DNA of 64,000 nucleotides from Rhodoferax sp. OV413 (GCF_900104385.1 NZ_FNJA01000007.1:1-64000), one strand, 5' to 3'; shown: positions 51,921-61,147, counted from the stretch's first letter. The notes: generated by a model from the sequence alone, not told the origin. Made by a program: numbers and translations.

Positions 51921-52430
51921 ATGAAGTTCTCTGACACCGCGGTACAGACCCGCTTTGACACTCCGCTGGGCAGCATGCTGGCTGCCGCCACCGACGTAGG
52001 CCTGTGCGGCCTGTGGTTCGACGCCCAGAAGCATCTGCCCGACATCGCGCATTGGCCAACGGAACCCACACACCCGGTGCTGCGCCAAACCGAGGCAGCG
52101 ATGCTGGCCTATTTCGGCGGCGACATGGCGGACTTCCAGGTGCCGCTGGACCTGCGCGGCGGCACCGCCTTCCAGCAAGCCGTTTGGCAGGCGCTGCTGC
52201 GGATTCCCAGCGGCGCCACCACCACCTACGGCGCGCTGAGCCACGGCCTGGGCCGACCCAGCGCGGTGCGGGCGGTAGCTGGCGCGGTTGGGCGCAACCC
52301 GGTCAGCGTCATCGTGCCCTGCCACCGGGTGCTGGGCTCGGACGGCTCACTCACCGGCTACGCGGGTGGGCTGGAGCGCAAGACCGCGCTGCTGCAGCGC
52401 GAAGCCACGCGCCAGGCGTTGCTGCTGTGA
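51921..52430 (+). CDS. ogt: Methylated-DNA--protein-cysteine methyltransferase
   Basis: 169 residues. The suicide Cys134 lies in VIVPCHRVLG, with the helix-turn-helix AVRAVAGAVGRNPV and the GSLTGYAGGLERK end. It removes methyl from O6-methylguanine. It follows the Ada/AlkA gene by 27 bp, giving a compact alkylation-repair pair. Confidence 0.95.
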   Translation: MKFSDTAVQTRFDTPLGSMLAAATDVGLCGLWFDAQKHLPDIAHWPTEPTHPVLRQTEAAMLAYFGGDMADFQVPLDLRGGTAFQQAVWQALLRIPSGATTTYGALSHGLGRPSAVRAVAGAVGRNPVSVIVPCHRVLGSDGSLTGYAGGLERKTALLQREATRQALLL

Positions 52431-53347
52431 GCGCCGTGCCCGCCACAGCCAAAGCCAAACCCTGGCTGCTGGACTTCGCCGCGCTGGCGGCGATCTGGGG
52501 CGCATCCTTTCTGTTCATGCGGATTACGGTGCTGGAATTTGGCGCCGTGCCCACCGCCGCCGTGCGCGTGCTGGTGGCCGCGCTGTCGCTGCTGCCGCTG
52601 ATCTGGTTGCGCGGCCTGCTGCCCGACCTGCGCCGGCACTGGAAGCCGGTGCTACTGATCGGCATGCTGAATTCAGGCATTCCGTTCGCGCTGTTTTCGT
52701 TTGCGCTGCTGTCCATCACCACCGGCTTGTCGGCCATCTTGAACGCCACCGTGCCGCTGTTTGGCGCGCTGATCGCCTGGGCCTGGCTGAACGACCGGCC
52801 CAACGCCTCGCGCAGCCTGGGCCTGGTGATCGGCTTTGTCGGTGTGGCCTTGCTGGCCTGGGACAAAGCCAGCTTCAAGCCCGACGCCAACGGCATCGCC
52901 CCCGGCTGGGCGGTGCTGGCCTGCCTGCTGGCATCGATCTGCTACGGCATCAGCGGCAGCTACACCAAGCGCTTTCTGATGCAGGTGCCGCCCATGGTCA
53001 CAGCCACCGGCAGCCAGATCGGCGCGACGTTGGGTCTGGCGCTTCCGGCCCTGTGGCTCTGGCCGGCGCAGTGGCCTAGCGGACACGCCTGGCTGGCGGT
53101 GGTGGTGCTGGGCGTGGTCTGCACCGGGCTGGCCTACATCCTGTTCTTCCGGCTGATCAGCAATGTGGGCCCAGCCAAGACGCTGACCGTGACCTTTGTG
53201 GTGCCGGTGTTCGCCTTGTTCTACGGCGCGGTGTTCCTGGGCGAAACACTGACCCCCTGGATGCTGGGCTGCGGCCTGGTGGTGGTCTTCGGTACGGCGC
53301 TGGCCACCGGCTTGTTGCGCTTGCCAACACGCAAATCCGCTTCCTAG
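52427..53347 (+). CDS. EamA/DMT-family transporter
   Basis: 306 residues with ten predicted membrane helices in two EamA halves (AALAAIWGASFLFMRI... and AVLACLLASICYGISGSYTKRF...). The substrate is unknown for most members. The start is GTG 52427, overlapping the ogt stop (GTGA); no upstream sequence in frame resembles the family. A GTG three codons later is also possible. Confidence 0.87.
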   Translation: MSAVPATAKAKPWLLDFAALAAIWGASFLFMRITVLEFGAVPTAAVRVLVAALSLLPLIWLRGLLPDLRRHWKPVLLIGMLNSGIPFALFSFALLSITTGLSAILNATVPLFGALIAWAWLNDRPNASRSLGLVIGFVGVALLAWDKASFKPDANGIAPGWAVLACLLASICYGISGSYTKRFLMQVPPMVTATGSQIGATLGLALPALWLWPAQWPSGHAWLAVVVLGVVCTGLAYILFFRLISNVGPAKTLTVTFVVPVFALFYGAVFLGETLTPWMLGCGLVVVFGTALATGLLRLPTRKSAS

Positions 53348-53427
53348 GAGGAACCCGTATTCCCCGGCGCTGTACCCACCGTACAATCCGCTCCGCCGCG
53401 CCTTCAAAGCGCTTTGGAGAAACCACG

Positions 53428-55125
53428 ATGCCCGCCGTATCCCCCGAAAAAATGCACCTCAAGCTGCAGCAACTCTGGCAGCAGCTCTACCCCGACCAGC
53501 CCGTAAATAAGCTGGAGCCGTTCTTCGCCGAGCTGCAAGCCGCCGCCCAGGCCGCCAGCCCGCCGCCGCCAGCCACCTGGTTCAAGGAAGTGGTGGTGTA
53601 TTCGCTGTACGTCGACCTGTTCAACCAGGATTTCAAGGGCCTGAGCGCGCGTCTGGGCTATCTGCAAGACCTGGGCGTGACCTGCCTGTGGTTGCTGCCG
53701 ATACTCGATTCGCCGATGCGCGACGCGGGCTTCGACATCAGCGACTATCGCCTTATCCGCAGCGAACTGGTGGGTGGCAGCGATGCCGCATCCCAAGCCA
53801 CTTTCGCCAGCTTTCTGGCCGAAGCGCACCGCCGCGGCATCCGGGTGATATTCGACGTGGCCATGAACCACTGTTCGGACCAGCACCAGTGGTTCCAGGA
53901 AGCCCGCAAAGGCCCGGACAACCCCTACCGCGACTACTTCATCTGGAGCGACACGACCGAGAAGTACAAAGAGGCACGCATCATCTTCAAAGGCATGATG
54001 CCGAGCAATTGGCATCCGCTACCGGAAGAGCCCGGCACCTACTTTTTTCATCGCTTCTTCGACTCGCAGCCGGACCTGAACTACCGCAACCCGGAGGTGC
54101 TGCTGGCCATGTGCCGGGTTCTGCTGTTCTGGGTGGCGCAGGGTGTGGATGGCTTCCGCGCCGATGCAATTCCCTATCTGTGGAAGGAAGAAGGCACGAT
54201 CTGCGAGAACCTACCGGGCACGCACACCATCGTCAAGTTCTTCCGCGCGGTGCTGGATGCCGTGCGCCCCGGCACCATCCTGCTGGCCGAGGCGTGCCAG
54301 CCGCCGGCCGAGGTGGTCACCTATTTTGGCGACAGTGATGAATGCCAGGCGGCCTACCATTTCCCGGTGATGCCGCGCATCTACCTGGCGCTGGCCCGGG
54401 GCTCGGCGAAACCGATTTTCGAGACCTTGTCGACCGCCTTCACACCGGAGATTCCGGCCGACTGCGGCTGGTTCTCCTTCCTGCGCTGCCACGACGAGCT
54501 GACCCTGGAGATGGTGACGCCGGCCGAGCGCAAAGCCATCCACGCCGCCTACTGCCTGCAGCCCGAGTGGGACTTCCGCCAGGGCGAAGGCATTGCCTCG
54601 CGCCTGGTCGACCTGTTCCGCCACGACCCGGCGGCGTTGCAGCTGGCCTTCAGCATCAGCTTCACCCTGCTGGGCACGCCCGTGGTGTTCTATGGCGACG
54701 AGTTCGCCAAACCCAACGACGACAAGTTCCAGCGCGAACAGGAAGCCCTGACCGGCTACCAAGACGCCCGCTACCGGGTGCGCGGCGCCGTCGATTGGTC
54801 GGCCGTCGATGCCGCCCTGGCCGACCCGGCCAGCCTGCCGGCCCGCACCCATGCCGGCGTGCGCGCCATGCTGGCGGTACGCCGGGCACACCCGGCCCTG
54901 GCCGGCGGCAACTTCCAACCGCTCGCCGGCCTGGACGACCGCATCCTCGCCTATGTGCGCGGCACGGCCGAACAGCGGGTGCTGGTGGTGCAGAACCTGT
55001 CGACCGACACGGTGAATGTGCCTGTGCCGGGTGGCAGCAGCTGGCGCTTGGTCTACGGCACGCACGACCTGGCCCAAGGAGTGCTTACCCTGCCACCCAA
55101 AGGCTTCAGCTGGTTCGCCGCCTGA
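53428..55125 (+). CDS. GH13 alpha-glucosidase-type enzyme, trehalose-synthase-like
   Basis: 565 residues. Barrel with VVYSLYVDLFNQDFKG, nucleophile Asp in GVDGFRADAIPYLWKEEGT, acid Glu in LLAEACQPP and third Asp in FLRCHDELTLEM. The CHDELTLEMVTP phrase parallels trehalose synthase (NHDELTLEMVT), and the C-terminal Ig-like sheet (VLVVQNLSTDTVNVPVPG) is typical. Trehalose synthase isomerises maltose and trehalose, but other GH13_16/36 activities on maltose or sucrose are possible. TGGAG lies 8 bases before the ATG. It is followed by malQ, which makes maltose metabolism likely. Confidence 0.83.
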   Translation: MPAVSPEKMHLKLQQLWQQLYPDQPVNKLEPFFAELQAAAQAASPPPPATWFKEVVVYSLYVDLFNQDFKGLSARLGYLQDLGVTCLWLLPILDSPMRDAGFDISDYRLIRSELVGGSDAASQATFASFLAEAHRRGIRVIFDVAMNHCSDQHQWFQEARKGPDNPYRDYFIWSDTTEKYKEARIIFKGMMPSNWHPLPEEPGTYFFHRFFDSQPDLNYRNPEVLLAMCRVLLFWVAQGVDGFRADAIPYLWKEEGTICENLPGTHTIVKFFRAVLDAVRPGTILLAEACQPPAEVVTYFGDSDECQAAYHFPVMPRIYLALARGSAKPIFETLSTAFTPEIPADCGWFSFLRCHDELTLEMVTPAERKAIHAAYCLQPEWDFRQGEGIASRLVDLFRHDPAALQLAFSISFTLLGTPVVFYGDEFAKPNDDKFQREQEALTGYQDARYRVRGAVDWSAVDAALADPASLPARTHAGVRAMLAVRRAHPALAGGNFQPLAGLDDRILAYVRGTAEQRVLVVQNLSTDTVNVPVPGGSSWRLVYGTHDLAQGVLTLPPKGFSWFAA

Positions 55126-55153
55126 TATTCCATCCACATTTTTGGGACCGACC

Positions 55154-56698
55154 ATGGCTTCCGACCTTCTGAACCAACGCAGCGCGGGCGTCTTGCTCCA
55201 CCCCACTTCCCTGCCCGGCCCGCACGGCTGCGGCGACTTCGGGCCGAACGCGTATTACTTTGTCGACTGGCTGCACACCGCCGGCCAGTCGCTATGGCAG
55301 ACCCTGCCGCTCGGGCCGATCGGTCCGGGCGACTCGCCGTATATGGGTAGCTCGGCATTTGCCGGCAATCCGCTGCTGGTGGCGTTCGAGCCGCTGGTCG
55401 AGCGCGGCTGGATCGCTAAAGGCGCGCTGGCAGCCCAGTTCAACGACGAAAAGATCGACTTCAGCCAGGTCGTGCCCTGGCGCTTGCAGAAACTGCGTGA
55501 GGCTTTTGCCGGGTTCCAGCAGCATGCCACTGCGGCCGACCAGCAGGCCTTTGAGGCCTGGCTGCTGGCAGAAAGCAGCTGGGTCGCCGACTACACCCTG
55601 TTCATGGCACTGGACCAGGCGCACAGCCCGGCGCTCTGGCCCGAATGGCCTACGGCCCTGGCGCAACGCGAACCGGCGGCTTTGACCGCGGCGCGTGCCG
55701 AGCATGCGGCAGAAATCGGCTTCTGGGGCTTTGTGCAGTGGCAGTTTGATGTGCAGTGGAAGCAGCTCAAGGCCTACGCCAACCAGAAAAATGTACACAT
55801 GGTCGGCGACCTGCCGATCTTCATCGCCCACCACTCCAGCGACTGCTGGTCGCGGCCCGACCTGTACGAGCTGGACGCCAGCGGTAACCCGAACGTGATC
55901 GCCGGCGTGCCGCCCGACTTCTTCTCGGAAACCGGCCAGCGCTGGGGCAACCCGCTGTACAACTGGGCCGCCATGAAGGCCGACGGTTACAGCTGGTGGA
56001 TAGAGCGCGTGAAGCGCCAGCTGAGCCTGGCCGACGTGGTGCGCATCGACCATTTCCGCGGCTTTGTCGGCTACTGGGAAATCCCGGCCAGCGAACCGAC
56101 CGCCGTCAAAGGCCGCTGGATGCCCGGGCCGGACTACGACCTGTTCGCTGCCATCGAAGCCGCCTTGGGCAAGCTGCCCATCATTGCCGAAGACCTGGGT
56201 GTGATCACCGACGAAGTGGTGGCGCTGCGCACCCGGGCCGGCTTCCCGGGCATGCGGATTCTGCAGTTCGCGTTCTCTGACGACGCGGGCAACAACTTCC
56301 TGCCGCACAACTATGAGCGCGACACCGTGGTCTACAGCGGTACGCACGACAACGACACCATCCAGGGCTGGTGGGCCGATTGCACCGAGCGCGAACGCGC
56401 CTATGCCGGCGAGTACCTGCACACCGATGGCAGCGATGTGCATTGGGCGATGATCCGCGCCTGCGCCCAGTCGGTGGCCAACCATGCGATCTGCCAGTTC
56501 CAGGACGTGCTGGGTCTGGACGGCAGCCACCGCATGAACACCCCGGGCACGGTGGGTTGCTGGACCTGGCGTTTCAAGTGGGATTGGGTCAATGCTGCGG
56601 CTGCAGAAACCCTGGTCCGCATCACCGCCGCGGCCCGCCGCACCGGCTTCGAACGCCTGCCCTTGCCCGCCTACCCGGAAGGCAAGAACAAGCCGTAG
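55154..56698 (+). CDS. malQ: 4-alpha-glucanotransferase (amylomaltase)
   Basis: 514 residues, GH77. N-terminal RSAGVLLHPTSLPGPHGCGDFG, catalytic nucleophile Asp in VVRIDHFRGF, acid Glu in IAEDLGVIT and third Asp in YSGTHDNDT. It moves glucan segments between maltodextrins. It follows the GH13 gene by 28 bp and works on products of GlgX and GlgP from the nearby glycogen cluster. Confidence 0.95.
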   Translation: MASDLLNQRSAGVLLHPTSLPGPHGCGDFGPNAYYFVDWLHTAGQSLWQTLPLGPIGPGDSPYMGSSAFAGNPLLVAFEPLVERGWIAKGALAAQFNDEKIDFSQVVPWRLQKLREAFAGFQQHATAADQQAFEAWLLAESSWVADYTLFMALDQAHSPALWPEWPTALAQREPAALTAARAEHAAEIGFWGFVQWQFDVQWKQLKAYANQKNVHMVGDLPIFIAHHSSDCWSRPDLYELDASGNPNVIAGVPPDFFSETGQRWGNPLYNWAAMKADGYSWWIERVKRQLSLADVVRIDHFRGFVGYWEIPASEPTAVKGRWMPGPDYDLFAAIEAALGKLPIIAEDLGVITDEVVALRTRAGFPGMRILQFAFSDDAGNNFLPHNYERDTVVYSGTHDNDTIQGWWADCTERERAYAGEYLHTDGSDVHWAMIRACAQSVANHAICQFQDVLGLDGSHRMNTPGTVGCWTWRFKWDWVNAAAAETLVRITAAARRTGFERLPLPAYPEGKNKP

Positions 56699-56733
56699 CG
56701 TGGAGCCGGCAATCTGGGGCACAATGCCAGCGT

Positions 56734-56800
56734 TACTGTACTTTTTATAGCAGCTAGCGCAGGTGGAATATGCGCTGGCGGCCTATTTGGCTTGAAGTTT
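56734..56800 (+). repeat. Dispersed hairpin repeat, copy M
   Basis: ACTGTACTTTTTATAGCAGC, TAGCGCAGGTGGAATATGCG, CTGGCGGCCTATTTGGCTTG. It fills most of the gap between malQ and the following small membrane-protein gene, ending 15 bases before its start. Confidence 0.85.
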
Positions 56801-56814
56801 TACCCCAGGACGCT

Positions 56815-57330
56815 ATGACCACTGCCGAAGTTTTCTCCCTGGCCGCCACGCTCATCTGCCTGCTGTGCTTGGCGCTGGCCGCGATGGCAGCCTATGTTGC
56901 ACGCCGCGCCGCCGGAGCCGCCCGCGATGCGCAAACCGCCACGGCGCTGTTGCTGCGGCAGCAAGAAGTACATGAAGCCGTGGCCGCCGCCAGCGCCGTG
57001 CAACGCGAAGCCGAACACGCGCAGCGCCTGGCGGCCGAGCTCAGCCGAGCCTATGGTTTGCTGGGTTTGTTTGCCGATTCTTTTGGCGACATCGATATGC
57101 AGCAGTCGCAGCAGATAGCCGACACCAAGGCCGACCTGGCCGGCGAGATTGCCAACCAGGCGCAGGAATTTGTCAGCTCCAGCCACCACCAGCTAGACGA
57201 GGCACCGCCACAGGAAATCGACCGCGCGGTGCACGGTTTTCACAAGGCGCTGGCCGAAGTGCGCGCCATGCGCGAAGACGTGGAACGCGAACAGGCCGCG
57301 GTCGAACGCCAGCGCACCAGCCTGCGCTGA
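56815..57330 (+). CDS. Membrane-anchored coiled-coil protein of unknown function
   Basis: 171 residues: one N-terminal membrane helix (about 5-28, FSLAATLICLLCLALAAMAAYVA), then a long Ala/Glu/Gln-rich helical part (about 30-80 and 110-171) likely to form a coiled coil (VEREQAAVERQRTSLR). No family is recognised. AGGA lies a few bases before the ATG. The gene stands alone between repeat copy M and the convergent EamA gene. Confidence 0.6.
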   Translation: MTTAEVFSLAATLICLLCLALAAMAAYVARRAAGAARDAQTATALLLRQQEVHEAVAAASAVQREAEHAQRLAAELSRAYGLLGLFADSFGDIDMQQSQQIADTKADLAGEIANQAQEFVSSSHHQLDEAPPQEIDRAVHGFHKALAEVRAMREDVEREQAAVERQRTSLR

Positions 57331-57338
57331 GCAGATAG

Positions 57339-58232
57339 TTAAACCAGGCTTTTACGCTGCCACCAACCCAGCAGCTCGTTCGCCACCAAGGCGCCCAGCA
57401 CCAGCGAGCCACCCAGCAGCACCGACTTGGCCGGCGCCTCGCCCGCGCCCAGCCACACCAGGACGATGCCGAACAGCACCTCCAGCAGCGCCAGCAAAGA
57501 CACTTCGGGCGCCTTCAGCACGCGCGCACACCACACCGACAGCACGCAGGGAATCGCCAACTGCACCGCGCCCAGCATGGCCAGCAGGCCAACGTCACGC
57601 GCCGTGGCCTGGAACGGCAAGGCCAGCGGCAAGGTCAGCGCCGTCGACAGGATCGCGCCGACCAGCACCGAAGGCACCAGGTCCACATCCTGGCCCTTGG
57701 CGTGGCTGCGCTGCACCACGGTCCAGTTGACCGCACCGGCAATCGGCACGCACAGTGCTACCAGGCTGCCGACCCACTGGCCGGAGTCGCCGGCCAGGCT
57801 CAGCTGGGTGCCGTACATGGTGGCAATGCCCACGCCGGCCACCGCTATCGCCACCCAGGTGCGCAAGGGCAGCCGGTGGCCGATGAAGATGCGCGCCAGC
57901 AAGGCGGTGAACAAGGGGCCCAGGGCCATGGTCACCAGCACATTGGCCACCGGGCTCATGCTCAGCGCCACCATGAAAGCGGTGAACATCACCGACCAGC
58001 ACACGCCCGACATCCACAGCGCCGAGCCACCCTGGCGGATCTTGGTGAACACCACGCGGCCTTGCAGCAGCGGCAGGATCACCAGCAAGGACAGCACGGT
58101 GAAAGCGCTGCGCCAGAAGGTGATTTCAAAGCTGTGCGCCGACTCCAGATGCCGGGTGGTAACACCCGCGATGGACCACATCAGCGTAACCACCACCATC
58201 ATAAAAACAGCGCGCGTGTGAGATAACTTCAT
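57339..58232 (-). CDS. EamA/DMT-family transporter
   Basis: 297 residues, ten predicted membrane helices with two EamA repeats (FMMVVVTLMWSIAGVTTRHLE... and GSLVALCVPIAGAVNWTVVQR...). Substrate unknown. The start ATG 58232 is the natural opening (MKLSHTRAVF); longer starts run into the typA terminator. It lies downstream of typA on the same strand but separated by that terminator. Confidence 0.85.
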   Translation of the reverse strand: MKLSHTRAVFMMVVVTLMWSIAGVTTRHLESAHSFEITFWRSAFTVLSLLVILPLLQGRVVFTKIRQGGSALWMSGVCWSVMFTAFMVALSMSPVANVLVTMALGPLFTALLARIFIGHRLPLRTWVAIAVAGVGIATMYGTQLSLAGDSGQWVGSLVALCVPIAGAVNWTVVQRSHAKGQDVDLVPSVLVGAILSTALTLPLALPFQATARDVGLLAMLGAVQLAIPCVLSVWCARVLKAPEVSLLALLEVLFGIVLVWLGAGEAPAKSVLLGGSLVLGALVANELLGWWQRKSLV

Positions 58233-58254
58233 AGGTAGATTGTCAACCAGGCAT

Positions 58255-58295
58255 GCAAAGAAAAACCCCGGCACGCCGCAAAGCGTCCGGGGTTT
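58255..58295 (-). terminator. Intrinsic terminator of the infB-typA operon
   Basis: Read on the minus strand: stem AAACCCCGG / CCGGGGTTT (9 bp pairs at 58287-58295 and 58263-58271) around a GC-rich loop, followed by TTTTTCTTT. It begins about 40 bases after the typA stop. Confidence 0.85.
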
Positions 58296-58336
58296 CAGCG
58301 GCCAGTCATCCACCTAATGGTGGACGCGGCTACCGA

Positions 58337-60160
58337 TTAACGGCCAGCGCGCTTGCGTTCGCTCTCAGTGAGGTAGCGCTTGCGCAGACGGATCGACTTC
58401 GGCGTGATTTCCACCAGCTCGTCGTCCTCGATGAACTCGACGCCGTATTCCAGCGTGCAGTCGATCGGTGGCGTGATCTTGATCGCGTCTTCCTTGCCGG
58501 ACACGCGGAAGTTGGTCAGCTGCTTGGTACGCGTGGCGTTGACCACCAGATCGTTGTCGCGGCTGTGGATACCGACAATCATGCCTTCGTACACCGGGTC
58601 GTTGGCGCGCACGAACATGCGGCCGCGATCGTCCAGCTTGCCCAGCGCGTAGGTGAAGATTTCACCAGCGTCCATGGAGATCAGCACACCATTCTTGCGG
58701 CCACCGATGTCGCCCTTGTGCGCCTCGTAGGTGTCGAAGATGTTGGAGATCAGACCGGAACCTCGGGTCAAGTTCAGGAATTCGTTGGTGAAACCGATCA
58801 GGCCACGGGCCGGGATGCGGTATTCGAGGCGGACGCGGCCACGGCCGTCCGGCTCCATGTTCACCAGCTCGCCCTTGCGCTCGCCCAGGGCTTGCATCAC
58901 GCCACCTTGGTGTGCGTCTTCGATGTCGGCGGTCACCAGCTCGATAGGTTCGTACTTCTCGCCGTTGACTTCCTTCATCACCACGCGGGGCTTGGACACG
59001 GCCAGCTCATAGCCTTCACGGCGCATGTTTTCCAGCAGGATGGTCAAGTGCAGTTCGCCGCGGCCCATGACTTCGAAGATACCTTCTTCGTCGGTTTCCT
59101 TGACGCGCAAAGCCACGTTGTGTTGCAGCTCTTTTTGCAGGCGGTCCCAGATCTGGCGGCTGGTCACGTACTTGCCTTCGCGGCCAGCCAGCGGGCTGGT
59201 GTTGACGCAGAAGTTCATGGTCAGGGTGGGCTCGTCAACCTTCAGCATCGGCAGCGGTGCGGGGTTGGTCGGGTCGGTAATGGTCACGCCGATACCGATG
59301 TCGCCGATACCGTTGATCAGCACGATTTCGCCTGGGCCGGCTTCAGCGGCCTGCACGCGTTCCAGACCTTGGAAGGTCAGGACCTGGTTGATACGGCCTT
59401 TGACGGGCTTGCCGTCCGGGCCTTCCATGACCACCACGTCCATCATGGGCTTGATCGTGCCCTGGCTGATGCGGCCCACGCCGATACGGCCGACAAAGGA
59501 CGAGAAGTCGAGTGCCGAAATCTGCAACTGCAGCGGCGCTTCGGGGTCGCCCTTTTGGGCTGGCACGTGCTTGAGCACGGTGTTGAACAGGGCCGACATG
59601 TCGGGGCCCCACTGTTCACCCTGCGCGCCTTCTTCCAGCGACGACCAGCCGTTGATGCCGGAGGCGTACACCACGGGGAAGTCCAGCTGTTCATCGGTCG
59701 CGCCCAGCTTGTCGAACAAATCGAAAGCGGCGTTGACCACGAAGTCGGGACGTGCACCGGGCTTGTCCACCTTGTTCACCACCAGAATCGGCTTCAGACC
59801 CAGGGCCAAGGCCTTCTTGGTCACGAAGCGGGTTTGCGGCATAGGGCCTTCTTGCGCATCGATCAGCAGCACCACGCCGTCGACCATGCTTAGTGCACGT
59901 TCCACTTCACCGCCGAAGTCGGCGTGACCGGGGGTGTCGACGATGTTGATGTGCGTGCCTTCCCAGGTCACGGCACAGTTCTTGGCCAGAATCGTGATGC
60001 CACGTTCTTTTTCGATGGCGTTGTTGTCCATCACCGTGTCGACCACTTTTTCGTGTTCGGCAAAGGTACCGGACTGGCGCAGCAGCTGGTCGACCATGGT
60101 GGTCTTGCCATGATCGACGTGGGCGATGATGGCGATATTACGGATTTGTTTAATGCTCAT
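58337..60160 (-). CDS. typA: Translational GTPase TypA/BipA
   Basis: 607 residues. G domain with IAHVDHGKTTMVDQLL, the DTPGHADFGGEVERAL switch II and NKVDKPGARPD, then EF-G-like domains III and V and the BipA C-terminal domain. It is a ribosome-bound GTPase that aids 50S assembly and stress adaptation. It is the last gene of the translation block here, 12 bp downstream of truB, and is followed by an intrinsic terminator. Confidence 0.97.
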   Translation of the reverse strand: MSIKQIRNIAIIAHVDHGKTTMVDQLLRQSGTFAEHEKVVDTVMDNNAIEKERGITILAKNCAVTWEGTHINIVDTPGHADFGGEVERALSMVDGVVLLIDAQEGPMPQTRFVTKKALALGLKPILVVNKVDKPGARPDFVVNAAFDLFDKLGATDEQLDFPVVYASGINGWSSLEEGAQGEQWGPDMSALFNTVLKHVPAQKGDPEAPLQLQISALDFSSFVGRIGVGRISQGTIKPMMDVVVMEGPDGKPVKGRINQVLTFQGLERVQAAEAGPGEIVLINGIGDIGIGVTITDPTNPAPLPMLKVDEPTLTMNFCVNTSPLAGREGKYVTSRQIWDRLQKELQHNVALRVKETDEEGIFEVMGRGELHLTILLENMRREGYELAVSKPRVVMKEVNGEKYEPIELVTADIEDAHQGGVMQALGERKGELVNMEPDGRGRVRLEYRIPARGLIGFTNEFLNLTRGSGLISNIFDTYEAHKGDIGGRKNGVLISMDAGEIFTYALGKLDDRGRMFVRANDPVYEGMIVGIHSRDNDLVVNATRTKQLTNFRVSGKEDAIKITPPIDCTLEYGVEFIEDDELVEITPKSIRLRKRYLTESERKRAGR

Positions 60161-60172
60161 ATTTCTCTACTC

Positions 60173-61147
60173 CTAAATCGGTTGGCTCTCTGCTTTTTGC
60201 GCCTGGGCCAAAATCTGGCCAATATCCAGCGGGCTTAGCAGTCGCCCTGGTATCAATTCACCGCTCTTCACCTGGGCCGTGCCCAGCAAAGCCGGTGGGT
60301 TATCGCTGTAGACCGCCACATGGGCAGCGTCTGGCCAGTCACCCCGGCGTCGCACACCGCTGAGGAACCGCCCTGCATTCTCCGTATCCAGCGTGACATG
60401 CCGGTGTTGCGGCAGCAGCGCATCCACCGGCAGCAGGCACGCCAGCCGCTCGTCTTCGGTCATGGCCTCGAGTGCCGCCAGACTCACACACTGGCCAATC
60501 ACAAAGTCGCCGGTCGCAATCCGGCGCAAAGCCGTCAAATGCGCACCGCAACCCAAGGCTTCGCCTATGTCTTCGCCCAGCGTGCGGATATAGGTTCCCT
60601 TGCTGCACTTAGCTATTATTTTTATAGCTTCATGCGCAGATTCCGCCTCTGCCAAAGCCACTTCCAGCTGAAAAATCTCCACATCACGTGCAGGCCGCTC
60701 AATCTCTATGCCTTCACGTGCGTACTCGTACAAAGCCTTGCCGTCGCGCTTCAAGGCGCTGTACATCGGCGGCACCTGCTGGATTGGGCCAGTAAAGCGC
60801 CGCACCACCGTATCAATCTGCGACTGCGTCACCGCCACCGGCCGGGTCTCAACTACATCGCCCTCGGCATCGCCGGTACTGGTCTTGACGCCCAACCGGG
60901 CCACGGCCAGATAGGTTTTGTCAGCATCCAAATGCAGCTGGCTGAACTTGGTGGCAGCCCCAAAACACAAGGGCAGCACACCGGTGGCCAGAGGGTCCAG
61001 CGTGCCGGTATGGCCAGCCTTCTCGCCACGCAGCAGCCATTTCACTTTTTGCAGCGCGTCGTTGCTCGACAGGCCCAGAGGCTTGTCCAGCAGCAGCACC
61101 CCGTGCACGGGGCGCCTGGCAACCCGTACACGTGGCGTTGCGGTCAT
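60173..61147 (-). CDS. truB: tRNA pseudouridine-55 synthase
   Basis: 324 residues. Catalytic Asp51 lies in HTGTLDPLATG; GVLLLDKPLGLSSN, QVPPMYSALKRDGK and CSKGTYIRTLGEDIG are TruB blocks. It makes pseudouridine 55 in the T loop of tRNAs. The residues just before CSKGTYIRT (ESAHEAIKIIAK) are encoded by repeat copy N. It follows rbfA by 5 bp. Confidence 0.96.
   Translation of the reverse strand: MTATPRVRVARRPVHGVLLLDKPLGLSSNDALQKVKWLLRGEKAGHTGTLDPLATGVLPLCFGAATKFSQLHLDADKTYLAVARLGVKTSTGDAEGDVVETRPVAVTQSQIDTVVRRFTGPIQQVPPMYSALKRDGKALYEYAREGIEIERPARDVEIFQLEVALAEAESAHEAIKIIAKCSKGTYIRTLGEDIGEALGCGAHLTALRRIATGDFVIGQCVSLAALEAMTEDERLACLLPVDALLPQHRHVTLDTENAGRFLSGVRRRGDWPDAAHVAVYSDNPPALLGTAQVKSGELIPGRLLSPLDIGQILAQAQKAESQPI
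60611..60655 (+). repeat. Dispersed hairpin repeat, copy N (inside truB)
   Basis: AGCTATTATTTTTATAGCTT, CATGCGCAGATTCCGCCTCT, GCCAA. It has the clearest leading palindrome, GCTAT...ATAGC, and GCGCAG...CTCTGC arms. It is read in frame on the opposite strand by truB. Confidence 0.7.
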
